A stretch of DNA of 5,095 bases from an uncultured Eubacteriales bacterium (GCA_900317795.1 ONIF01000323.1:1-5095), one strand, 5' to 3'. Positions 1 through 5,095 are shown, counted from the stretch's first letter. Numbers and translations: made by a program. The notes: generated by a model from the sequence alone, not told the origin.

Positions 1-35
1 TATTGGAAAAAGTTATATTTTTTTATAATATTTAT

Positions 36-63
36 TTGAAAAATTTTGTATATGTGTTATAAT
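36..63 (+). promoter_or_regulatory. putP promoter (extended -10)
   Basis: A TTGAAA -35 box at 36-41 is separated by 16 bp from a perfect TATAAT -10 box at 58-63. The -10 box is preceded by TGT (55-57), which makes it an extended -10 (TGnTATAAT). Transcription would start near 70 and give a leader of about 60 nt before the TTG start codon at 130. The promoter overlaps the first ATG of the open frame (46-48), so that ATG cannot be the real start. The call rests on sequence match and position only. Confidence 0.75.
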
Positions 64-114
64 GTAAAGGCACATTTAAACATTTGGGTGAAAATGCCCG
101 AAAATAAAATATAC

Positions 115-120
115 AGGAGG
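115..120 (+). promoter_or_regulatory. Ribosome binding site that fixes the putP start
   Basis: A perfect AGGAGG lies 9 nt upstream of the TTG at 130-132. The upstream in-frame ATG codons (46, 94) have no comparable site: 94 has only GGGTG three bases away, and 46 lies inside the promoter. This site therefore selects the TTG. Confidence 0.8.
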
Positions 121-129
121 TCAAAAATT

Positions 130-1602
130 TTGAACTGGGAAATAGTTGTTTTCATTGTGTATCTTCTCTTTATGCTTGGAATAGGCGTATTCTTTTTCTT
201 CAAGAGCAAAGGCGGAGGAGATAAGAGTTATTTTCTTGGCGGAAGGCAAATGGGTCCTTGGGTAACGGCATTGTCGGCAGGTGCATCCGACATGAGTGCA
301 TGGGTACTTATGGGCTTGCCTACATCAATTTATGCATTGGGCTTGGGACAGATATGGATACCGATAGGACTTGCGGTAGGCTATACAATAAGCTGGCTGT
401 TGGAAGCTCCCAGATTGCGTAAATTTTCGATAGTGGCAAATGACTCCATTACCATTCCGCAGTATCTGACAAACAGGTTTTTGTCAAAGTCAAAGGTATT
501 GCAGATATTGTGTGCAGTAGTATTTTTGGTGGCATATACGATTTATTCCGCATCAAGCTTGAAAGCTTGCGGAACGCTTTTCAATACGGTAATCGGCTGG
601 GACGCAAATGTTGCTATGTATATAGCGGCGGCTATTATTGTAGGTTATACGTTTTTGGGAGGATTTTCGGCAGTATGCTGGACAGACTTCTTTCAAGGAA
701 TGCTGATATTTTTCGGAATGCTGACGGCAACCGTTACAGCGGTATGTATGCTTGACATGGGCAAGGCACAGGAAATTGCACAGCAGGTAACAGTTACTAA
801 CCCTAATTTCTGGAATCCCGTAACAAATTGGCAGGATATTGTATCGGGATTTGCATGGGGACTTGGCTATTTTGGAATGCCGCATATTATTATAAGATAT
901 ATGTCGATACGTTCACAGAAAGAAATGAAAAAATCGGCAGCAATAGGTATTACATGGACAGCATTTATTGTACTGTTTGCGGCAGCAATAGGTGTAATAG
1001 GCTTGATGTTCTTGGGATATGACCAAGCAACCGTTGACGGCTCACTTGTATTTATCACAATGGTAAGAAAGATATTCCCTGCAATACTTTCGGGCATACT
1101 TCTTTCGGCAGTATTGGCGGCTTCCATGAGTACGGCAGACAGTCAGCTTTTGTCAGCTTCATCATCATTTGCAAGTGACGTTTATAAGCCTGTTATCAGA
1201 AAGAATAAAGCGAGTGAAAAGGAAATGCAGTGGGCAGGCAGATTGGTAGTGCTTGCAGTTGCAATCGTTGCACTTGTGATAGCAGCGTCACCCGATTCAG
1301 GTTCCATTATGAGTTTGGTATCGAATGCGTGGGGCATATTCGGAGCGGCAATCGGTCCGTCAATCATATTGTCACTTTTCTGGAAACGCTTTAATATATA
1401 CGGGGCAATAGCAGGAATAGTGGTAGGAACAGTTGCAGATATATGCTGGATGATATTCCTTACAGGCTCAACGGGCATATATGAATTGGCACCTGCATTT
1501 GTAATAGGCTTGGTTGCAGCGGTAGTTGTATCACTTGTTACAAAAGAGCCTGCAAAAGACGTTGAGGAACTTTTTGATAAAGCTGTGAAATACGAAGATT
1601 AA
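130..1602 (+). CDS. putP: Sodium/proline symporter (PutP, SSS family)
   Basis: This is a 490-aa integral membrane symporter of the sodium:solute symporter family (TC 2.A.21) that imports proline, or a related solute, with Na+. It has about 13 hydrophobic segments, the first starting right after the start codon (residues 5-24), as in E. coli PutP. The family signature LGGRQMGPWVTALSAGASDM covers residues 36-55. D54-M55-S56 match the D55-M56-S57 Na+-site residues of E. coli PutP, and M333-S334-T335 match the MST motif of TM8 (S340-T341 in E. coli). The start is TTG at 130, chosen because AGGAGG sits 9 nt upstream and the resulting N-terminus aligns with known PutP; the longer frame from 46 would add 28 non-conserved residues and begin inside the promoter. 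Length is normal for the family and no lesion is visible. It is a single-gene unit, convergent with the NAD-salvage operon. Proline specificity is inferred from overall similarity; pantothenate or another substrate cannot be fully excluded. Confidence 0.88.
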   Translation: MNWEIVVFIVYLLFMLGIGVFFFFKSKGGGDKSYFLGGRQMGPWVTALSAGASDMSAWVLMGLPTSIYALGLGQIWIPIGLAVGYTISWLLEAPRLRKFSIVANDSITIPQYLTNRFLSKSKVLQILCAVVFLVAYTIYSASSLKACGTLFNTVIGWDANVAMYIAAAIIVGYTFLGGFSAVCWTDFFQGMLIFFGMLTATVTAVCMLDMGKAQEIAQQVTVTNPNFWNPVTNWQDIVSGFAWGLGYFGMPHIIIRYMSIRSQKEMKKSAAIGITWTAFIVLFAAAIGVIGLMFLGYDQATVDGSLVFITMVRKIFPAILSGILLSAVLAASMSTADSQLLSASSSFASDVYKPVIRKNKASEKEMQWAGRLVVLAVAIVALVIAASPDSGSIMSLVSNAWGIFGAAIGPSIILSLFWKRFNIYGAIAGIVVGTVADICWMIFLTGSTGIYELAPAFVIGLVAAVVVSLVTKEPAKDVEELFDKAVKYED

Positions 1603-1612
1603 AAAACAGGGT

Positions 1613-1680
1613 GCAGGGAGCTTGCTCCCTGCCGAGGTCAAGGGCGAGCAGCCCTTGTGGGGTTTGGGGCAACGCCCCAA
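1613..1680. repeat. GC-rich triple-hairpin intergenic element
   Basis: Three perfect hairpins lie head to tail within 68 bp. Hairpin 1 is 1613-1632, an 8-bp stem closed by a CTTG tetraloop (the G-CUUG-C type, known to be very stable in RNA). Hairpin 2 is 1639-1657, a 7-bp CAAGGGC stem with a 5-nt loop. Hairpin 3 is 1664-1680, a 7-bp TTGGGGC stem with a 3-nt loop. The segment is far richer in GC than the surrounding intergenic DNA. It begins 10 bp after the putP stop and may act as an RNA 3'-end stabiliser or part of the termination signal. It has the look of an interspersed palindromic repeat of the REP-like kind, but copy number cannot be judged from one window. Confidence 0.6.
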
Positions 1681-1688
1681 TCATCAAT

Positions 1689-1736
1689 AAAAAAACCTCC
1701 CTATTCGACATAAAATCGGATAGGGAGTATTTTTTT
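1689..1736. terminator. Bidirectional intrinsic terminator between putP and pncB
   Basis: A 12-bp stem (1697-1708 with 1716-1727, one G-T mismatch, 7-nt loop) is flanked by seven A residues at 1689-1695 and seven T residues at 1730-1736. Read on the + strand it ends putP transcripts; read on the - strand the A-run becomes a U-tract and it ends the pncA-pncB operon, whose last stop codon is only 4 bp away (1741-1743). This is a typical arrangement between convergent genes. Confidence 0.88.
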
Positions 1737-2055
1737 GATGTCATATAGCGGAATTGGCTTTTAAGAGAGCCTGTTTTTCATTCCAGAGTTTTTCGGAGAG
1801 GTCAACATAGTATGCATGGGGATTTTCAAAACGCTTTACCTCGTCCCAGAGAGTGTCAAGCTGCTGTTTGCAGCGGTTTTTAATAGTCTGAATGTCGGGG
1901 AGTTCATAGCAGAGTTCGCCTTTATTGAAGATTTGTTTACGGATTTTAACGGCACGGAAATTGGTTAAAGTTTTGCGTTTCCAAGTGTGTTCGGGGTCGA
2001 ATATAGTATAGGGTTTTGTATCGTCAATTTCCTCGTCAAAAAGGGTGATAACATC

Positions 2056-2067
2056 TGCAATGCAATG
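2056..2067. repeat. 5-bp tandem duplication (TGCAA) inside pncB
   Basis: TGCAA occurs twice back to back at 2056-2060 and 2061-2065 and the period continues for two more bases. On the pncB strand, removing one unit joins the codons for KAIA directly to DVITLFDEE, which is the expected family continuation. With both units present the frame shifts and runs to a stop at 1967-1965. Confidence 0.85.
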
Positions 2068-2342
2068 GCTTTATTTGTTTCCTTGTCATAAAGGCGGTAG
2101 AGGTCTTTAAAACACGGATTGGTGATTTTAGCGACATTTTCGCTGATTTTAATTTTAGGTGTTTCAACACCGTCTTTGAGAATGGAAACGACTTTATAGA
2201 CACCCCCGAAAACAGGTTCGGAACTTGCCGTGATAAGTCTTTCACCGACACCGAAACTGTCTATTTTAGCACCCTGACGGAGCATATCGGCTATGATATA
2301 TTCATCAAGGGAGTTTGACGCACATATCTGACAATCGGGGAA

Positions 2343-2452
2343 ACCTGCTTCATCAAGCATTTTTCTTGCTTTTTTGGAGAGGTATGTTATATCACCGACC
2401 TGCTTCATCAAGCATTTTTCTTGCTTTTTTGGAGAGGTATGTTATATCACCG
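2343..2452. repeat. Perfect 55-bp tandem duplication inside pncB
   Basis: Bases 2343-2397 are repeated without a mismatch at 2398-2452; the identity stops on both sides (2342 A against 2397 G, 2398 A against 2453 C). The unit encodes the pncB segment GDITYLSKKARKMLDEAG, which therefore appears twice, in two different frames. Since 55 is not a multiple of 3 it creates a frameshift and an immediate TGA (2394-2392). An ATG at 2408-2406 lies in the downstream frame just before that stop, but it has no good ribosome site. Confidence 0.95.
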
Positions 2453-3263
2453 CTGTCAATGCGGATACCTTTGGGGCGGCAGCCCATCGGAACGAGAATT
2501 TCATTGAAAACTTTAATTGCATTGGGAATGCCCGATTTAATGACGTTGTAGGTATCTACAAGGAGAGTGCAGGCATTGGGATAGCGTTTTGCATAGGCGG
2601 CAAAGGCTTCATATTCCGTATCAAAGGACTGAATCCAACTGTGAGCCATAGTGCCGAGAGCAGGCACACCGAAATCCCTGTCGGAGATGGTGCAGGCTGT
2701 ACCGACACAGCCGCCGATATAAGCAGCCCTTGCACCGAAAACAGCCCCGTCATAGCTGTGGGCACGTCTTGAACCAAATTCCATAACGCCCCTGCCGTCA
2801 GCTGCACGAACTATTCTGTTAGCCTTTGTAGCGATAAGGCTTTGATGATTGATTGTGAGGAGTATCATAGTTTCAACAAGCTGAGCCTGAATAATAGGAC
2901 CTCTGACTGTGACAATAGGTTCATGTGGGAATATAGGAGTACCTTCTTCAACCGCCCAAACGTCACACGCAAATTTGAAGTTGCGGAGATATTCAAGAAA
3001 TTCCTCGCTGAAAATATTTTTAGTACGGAGAAAAGCAATATCTTCATCTGTGAAAGTGAGGTTTTTAAGATATTCGACAGCCTGTTCCAGCCCTGCCATA
3101 ATTGCAAAACCGCCCTTGTCGGGATTTCTTCTGTAAAACATATCAAAAGTAGCGGTAATGTCTTTCATGCCGTTTTCAAAGTAACCGCCTGCCATTGTCA
3201 GTTCATAAAAGTCTGTCAGCATGGTAAGATTGATTTTATTGTAAGCCATAGTAAAAAACTCCT

Positions 3264-3566
3264 TTATATTTTGTCATATTTTTCTTTTGTAAAGGTTGCG
3301 GTATTTTCGGTGTAGTCACTGCAAAGACGGAAACGCATAGCAACAAACCAGTTACCGAATTTTTCTTCAATTTGGGGGAGGTTATCGGGGAAAGCGTCAA
3401 ATTCCCCTTTGGAAATTTTAAAGATTTCGGTGTAGCCGTTGCCTGCACTCGAACCGAACTGATAATGAGAAACAGCGTACATATTTTCATCGAAACAGCC
3501 GACACTCCAGTAATCTTTACTTTTTACGCTTTTGAAATCCTTGTAGGAATAGATTTTTTCTGACAT
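3264..3566 (-). CDS. Unrecognised 100-aa protein in NAD-salvage operon
   Basis: I do not recognise this family. The 100-aa product has no signal peptide or membrane segment and looks like a small soluble globular protein, rich in aromatic residues (10 F, 8 Y, 2 W). It has a glycine/serine patch GSSAGNGY at residues 38-45, a DYWSVGCFDEN segment at 18-28 and NWFVAMRFRL at 72-81. The start at 3566 was chosen because AAGGAG (3582-3577) lies 10 nt upstream. A start 7 codons earlier (3587) would overlap the preceding TGA as ATGA but has no ribosome site. Its stop codon (3266-3264) abuts the ribosome site of pncB, so it is tightly embedded between pncA-like and pncB genes and almost surely co-transcribed and translated. 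A role linked to nicotinamide/nicotinate metabolism is suggested only by this position. Confidence 0.75.
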   Translation of the reverse strand: MSEKIYSYKDFKSVKSKDYWSVGCFDENMYAVSHYQFGSSAGNGYTEIFKISKGEFDAFPDNLPQIEEKFGNWFVAMRFRLCSDYTENTATFTKEKYDKI

Positions 3567-3576
3567 ATTGAAACAA

Positions 3577-3582
3577 CTCCTT
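3577..3582 (-). promoter_or_regulatory. Ribosome binding site deciding the start of the 100-aa gene
   Basis: AAGGAG on the - strand (3582 to 3577) is 10 nt before ATG 3566-3564. It begins just past the TGA of the upstream hydrolase gene (3586-3584). The same AAGGAG with 9-10 nt spacing is used by all three operon genes. Confidence 0.7.
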
Positions 3583-3583
3583 T

Positions 3584-4246
3584 TCATAAAATATTTTTTA
3601 CAATTTCAATGCCGTTTGTGTGCATGATGTAGAGAGCCATCATTTCGGCAAGCTCGGGTTCATGGTTTGGAAGTGAGCAAGTCGCTGTAAGGTCATAGGG
3701 TACAATCACACGGCAGGGAACATTTCTTCTGTTGAAGTCTGCTTTAAGAGTAAGTGCAAACTGTATTACGCACATATCGGTGCAGTCGCCTGTAATGATG
3801 AAAGTATTCTTGCCCGAATTTTTGATGAAGTCGGAAACTTCGGGTTCAAGATAGCCGTTGGTGGAGTTTTTGCCGAAAACGGTAATATTTTCATCGGCAT
3901 TTTTTATTTCATCTGTCAAGGCACTTTCGGAAGTACCTTTGAGGCAGTGAACGGGATATGTCGAAAATTCCGTACTGTCGTTGGTATGTTCATCGGCAAG
4001 TGCGATAGTCTGAATATTTTTCGACTTGCAGAACTTTGTAAATTGAGCAACATAATCATTTATGGAGAGGACTTCACAGCTTGACAAAGCACCCTCTTTT
4101 ACAAAACCGTTAATCATATCAACAATCACATGGAGAGTAGTATTGGGCTTAATGTCGTCGGGCTTGAGAATTGAAAGACCGTTAAACCATTCATAAACGC
4201 CTTTAAAGTCAGCCGTAAGAGCTTTAAAATCTTTTGTGTGTTTCAT
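3584..4246 (-). CDS. pncA: Nicotinamidase-like cysteine hydrolase (isochorismatase superfamily)
   Basis: This 220-aa cytosolic enzyme most likely deamidates nicotinamide to nicotinate plus ammonia, the first step of the Preiss-Handler salvage route. The superfamily catalytic triad is visible: D43 in VDMINGF, K126 in VFGKNSTNGY and C159 in GDCTDMCV. Metal-site residues fit nicotinamidases: D85 and H87 in LADEHTND, and H100 in PVHCLKGT, which resembles the family PxHCxxGT motif. The start at 4246 follows AAGGAG (4262-4257) by 10 nt; a TTG three codons earlier lies too close to that site. It is the first gene of a - strand operon with an unknown 100-aa gene (its TGA overlaps a possible ATG, ATGA) and pncB, which supports nicotinamidase over other isochorismatase-type activities. 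The N-terminal 35 residues before the core fold are longer than in E. coli PncA. No lesion is seen. The gene symbol is by function and context. Confidence 0.82.
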   Translation of the reverse strand: MKHTKDFKALTADFKGVYEWFNGLSILKPDDIKPNTTLHVIVDMINGFVKEGALSSCEVLSINDYVAQFTKFCKSKNIQTIALADEHTNDSTEFSTYPVHCLKGTSESALTDEIKNADENITVFGKNSTNGYLEPEVSDFIKNSGKNTFIITGDCTDMCVIQFALTLKADFNRRNVPCRVIVPYDLTATCSLPNHEPELAEMMALYIMHTNGIEIVKNIL

Positions 4247-4263
4247 ATAAATCAAACTCCTTT

Positions 4264-4305
4264 TTGATATTTTTGATTTGATATTATCATCTTGATATTA
4301 TTATA
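4264..4305. repeat. Three 14-bp-phased TTGATAT repeats at the pncA promoter
   Basis: TTGATAT occurs at 4264, 4278 and 4292, exactly 14 bp apart, filling the space between the ribosome site and the -10 box of the pncA operon; the third unit contains the -10 box (4300-4305). Units 2 and 3 share TTGATATTAT. Within unit 2, TGATA-T-TATCA (4279-4289) is a perfect 11-bp palindrome. The position suits a repressor operator or a leader-RNA element. It does not resemble the operator motifs I recall for the NAD regulators NiaR or NrtR. Confidence 0.5.
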
Positions 4306-4328
4306 CTACATACTTTCAGAAAATGCAA
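4300..4328 (-). promoter_or_regulatory. Promoter of the pncA-pncB operon
   Basis: On the - strand TATAAT (4305-4300) is preceded by TTGCAT (4328-4323) with a 17-bp spacer. The -10 box is perfect and the -35 box matches the consensus in its TTG. Transcription would start near 4293 and give a leader of about 45 nt, mostly made of the 14-bp repeats. Confidence 0.65.
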
Positions 4329-4453
4329 GAGGTATTTTAAATTTTTTCAAAAAATTTTTTGGTGTAATAAGGCTTATTTTTTTATAATTTTCGGGGGAAA
4401 ATAATTTTATACTTTTCACAAAGTTCAACATGAATATTTTTACATAATTGCTA

Positions 4454-4482
4454 TTGTTATTTAGGGGTATATGATTTATAAT
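4454..4482 (+). promoter_or_regulatory. Promoter of the XRE regulator gene
   Basis: TTGTTA (4454-4459), a 17-bp spacer and a perfect TATAAT (4477-4482) predict a start near 4489 and a leader of about 58 nt. The rest of the divergent region (4329-4453) is AT-rich with no gene; its only structure is an A/T palindrome at 4339-4357, whose significance is doubtful. Confidence 0.7.
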
Positions 4483-4484
4483 TA

Positions 4485-4501
4485 AGTACACAGAGAGTAC
4501 A
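4485..4501. promoter_or_regulatory. Possible operator: AGTACA direct repeat over the start site
   Basis: AGTACA at 4485-4490 and again at 4496-4501 are 11 bp apart start to start, about one helical turn, and cover the predicted transcription start of the XRE gene. Each contains the palindrome GTAC. The spot is where an autoregulating repressor would bind; no binding evidence is available from sequence alone. Confidence 0.3.
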
Positions 4502-4547
4502 ATGTGAATGTATATTTTTTAAAATTTTTAAAGAGGTGTAATTTTTA

Positions 4548-4802
4548 ATGAGGTTGCGTAAACAGGCACTTGGCTCAAGAAACCTTATCGGAACAAGAGT
4601 GGAGGAGGCTCGCAAGAAAAAAGGCATGAAACAGAAAGAACTGCTTGCACAGCTTCAGGTCAGCGGTGTGGATATGAATGCATCGGGGCTGTCGAAGCTG
4701 GAAGGGCAGATAAGATATGTAACAGACGTAGAACTCGTTGCATTGGCAGACATACTTGAAGTATCGGTAGATTATCTTCTTGGCAGAGATACGAAAAAAT
4801 AA
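4548..4802 (+). CDS. XRE-family helix-turn-helix transcriptional regulator
   Basis: This 84-aa protein is almost entirely one Cro/CI-type DNA-binding domain (about residues 13-79). It has IGTRVEEARKKKGMKQKELL (14-33) for helices 1-2, a long turn QVSGVDMNAS, the recognition helix around SGLSKLEGQIR (46-56) and the end signature EVSVDYLLGRD (71-81). The GVD-containing turn and the VTDVELVALADIL stretch mark a subgroup widespread in Clostridia. There is no ligand-binding or dimerisation domain beyond the helices. AGAGGTG (4532-4538) lies 9 nt upstream of the ATG. It has its own promoter and terminator and is divergent from the pncA operon, so it may regulate itself, that operon, or distant genes; the target is unknown. 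The unusually basic N-terminus (MRLRK) may add DNA contacts. Confidence 0.9.
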   Translation: MRLRKQALGSRNLIGTRVEEARKKKGMKQKELLAQLQVSGVDMNASGLSKLEGQIRYVTDVELVALADILEVSVDYLLGRDTKK

Positions 4803-4814
4803 TTGAAAAGAAAT

Positions 4815-4848
4815 TCCCTTTTGTCGCATGATGAAAGGGACTTTTTTT
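4815..4848 (+). terminator. Intrinsic terminator of the XRE gene
   Basis: An 11-bp stem (4815-4825 with 4830-4840, two G-U pairs, GCAT loop) is followed by C and seven T residues (4842-4848). It lies 12 bp after the stop codon. The next promoter's -35 box begins two bases after the T-run, so the two units are tightly packed but separate. Confidence 0.85.
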
Positions 4849-4849
4849 A

Positions 4850-4878
4850 TTGAAAATCGATGGGAAATATATTATAAT
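4850..4878 (+). promoter_or_regulatory. Promoter of the secreted-protein gene
   Basis: TTGAAA (4850-4855), a 17-bp spacer and a perfect TATAAT (4873-4878) make a near-consensus housekeeping promoter, with a start near 4885 and a short leader of about 24 nt holding the GGGGAGG ribosome site (4894-4900). Confidence 0.78.
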
Positions 4879-4908
4879 TTGTGTAATATATTTGGGGAGG
4901 TTGTATCA

Positions 4909-5095
4909 ATGAGGAAGTTGAAAAAAGCATTGGCAGTTTTCGTTTTATTGCTGATATTGTGCGGAAATATGGCAGGTATAACGGTATCGGCTTATGAAAG
5001 TTACGGTGATTTTTAATATGAGGTGCTTGATGACGGTACAGTAAAAATGACAAAATATACGGGCAATGCCGAAATCATTGATATACCGGGTGAGA
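4909..5095 (+). pseudogene. Secreted LRR-like surface protein, 5' end, with in-frame stop
   Basis: ATG 4909 follows GGGGAGG by 8 nt. Residues 1-28 form a classic Sec signal peptide: basic MRKLKK, hydrophobic AVFVLLLILCG, and a likely cut after VSA (A28). The mature start AYESYGDF is followed by TAA (5014-5016) at codon 36. The same frame then continues without a stop to the window edge as YEVLDDGTVKMTKYTGNAEI and further residues. This resembles the N-terminus of BspA-like leucine-rich-repeat (LRR_5) proteins of Ruminococcus, where I recall a residue such as E between GDF and YEV; one base change (GAA to TAA) would explain the stop. The promoter, ribosome site and signal peptide are intact, so decay is recent or the stop is a sequence error. 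As written it would make only a 35-aa peptide. The family call is tentative because the repeats lie outside the window. Confidence 0.65.

Larger units (their letters stand above)
1741..3249 (-). pseudogene. pncB: Nicotinate phosphoribosyltransferase, broken by two duplications
   Basis: The intact enzyme converts nicotinate, PRPP and ATP to nicotinate mononucleotide in cytosolic NAD salvage (Preiss-Handler route). From ATG 3249 (AAGGAG at 3264-3259, 9 nt upstream) the frame gives family hallmarks: TDFYELTMA at residues 12-20, EFGSRRAH at 157-164, GTMAHSW at 199-205 with H203 at the family's phosphohistidine position, and IDSGD at 264-268. It ends abruptly at residue 285 with DEAGR and a TGA at 2394-2392, exactly where a 55-bp tandem duplication (2343-2452) shifts the frame. 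The next frame resumes family sequence (FPDCQICASN onward) to about 2066, where a 5-bp duplication shifts it again. A third stretch, which I read by hand from about 2060 to TGA 1743-1741, gives the C-terminus including DPEHTWKRKTL and ending ANSAI. With both duplications removed the protein would be 482 aa, normal for the family. Last gene of the operon. Real decay or an assembly error are both possible; family identity is very secure. Confidence 0.9.

Noticed and set aside
64..129. Riboswitch or T-box in the putP leader
   Set aside because: The leader is only about 60 nt, with no stable stem, terminator or T-box motif visible.
553..1478. Several 60-110-aa open frames antisense or out of frame within putP
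   Set aside because: They have no ribosome sites or recognisable protein features and are covered by a full-length, conserved membrane transporter gene.
2392..2411. Programmed frameshift or coupled restart that rescues pncB
   Set aside because: There is no slippery heptamer at the TGA, the ATG at 2408 lacks a ribosome site, and the restarted frame would itself stop at 1965 because of the 5-bp duplication.
2343..2452. CRISPR-like or phase-variable repeat array
   Set aside because: There are only two adjacent copies with no spacers, inside a coding gene; loss of one copy would not restore the full protein because of the second lesion.
2842..3315. 157-aa + strand open frame opposite pncB
   Set aside because: It is the shadow of the conserved NAPRTase frame on the other strand, running through its start and ribosome site, with no recognisable features of its own.
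4339..4357. A/T palindrome AAATTTTTT-C-AAAAAATTT
   Set aside because: It is made only of A/T around one C in very AT-rich DNA, has no proper loop and no gene ends nearby; chance is a sufficient explanation.
4306..4491. 61-aa open frame on the - strand in the divergent region
   Set aside because: It begins at GTG with no ribosome site, overlaps the regulator promoter and the pncA -35 region, and its K/N/I/F-rich composition is what AT-rich non-coding DNA gives by chance.

Overview
The window looks like low-GC Gram-positive chromosomal DNA, most likely a gut or rumen clostridium of the Ruminococcus/Oscillospiraceae type. The evidence is AT-rich intergenic DNA, strong AAGGAG/GGAGG ribosome sites, consensus TTGnnn-N17-TATAAT promoters, an XRE regulator of a kind common in Clostridia, and the start of a secreted protein whose mature N-terminus resembles Ruminococcus leucine-rich-repeat cell-surface proteins. 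The taxon is inferred from style; no marker gene is present.

Layout, left to right. (1) 36-1602, + strand: an extended -10 promoter and a full-length sodium/proline symporter (putP) that starts at a TTG codon. (2) 1613-1736: a GC-rich run of three small hairpins, then a near-symmetric A-run/stem/T-run terminator that can serve both converging genes. (3) 4328 down to 1741, - strand: a compact NAD-salvage operon of nicotinamidase-like hydrolase (pncA-like), an unrecognised 100-aa protein, and nicotinate phosphoribosyltransferase (pncB), under a promoter carrying three 14-bp-spaced TTGATAT repeats. (4) 4454-4840, + strand: a divergently transcribed 84-aa XRE-family regulator with its own promoter and terminator. 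(5) 4850-5095, + strand: promoter, signal peptide and first mature residues of a secreted protein running off the window edge.

PncA and PncB would together recycle nicotinamide through nicotinate to nicotinate mononucleotide (the Preiss-Handler route). However, pncB as written is broken twice: an exact 55-bp tandem duplication (2343-2452) causes a frameshift and immediate stop, and a 5-bp duplication (2056-2065) shifts the frame again. All family sequence on both sides is intact, and the C-terminus can be read to a TGA at 1741-1743. The secreted-protein gene also has an in-frame TAA at codon 36, with its reading frame continuing beyond it. Three lesions in 5 kb point either to recent gene decay or to sequence/assembly error. 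An exact 55-bp duplication is particularly suspicious because 55 is a common assembler k-mer size.

I found no CRISPR array, rRNA, tRNA, insertion sequence or clear defence system. The least explained items are the small protein in the NAD operon, the phased repeats at the pncA promoter and the three-hairpin element.
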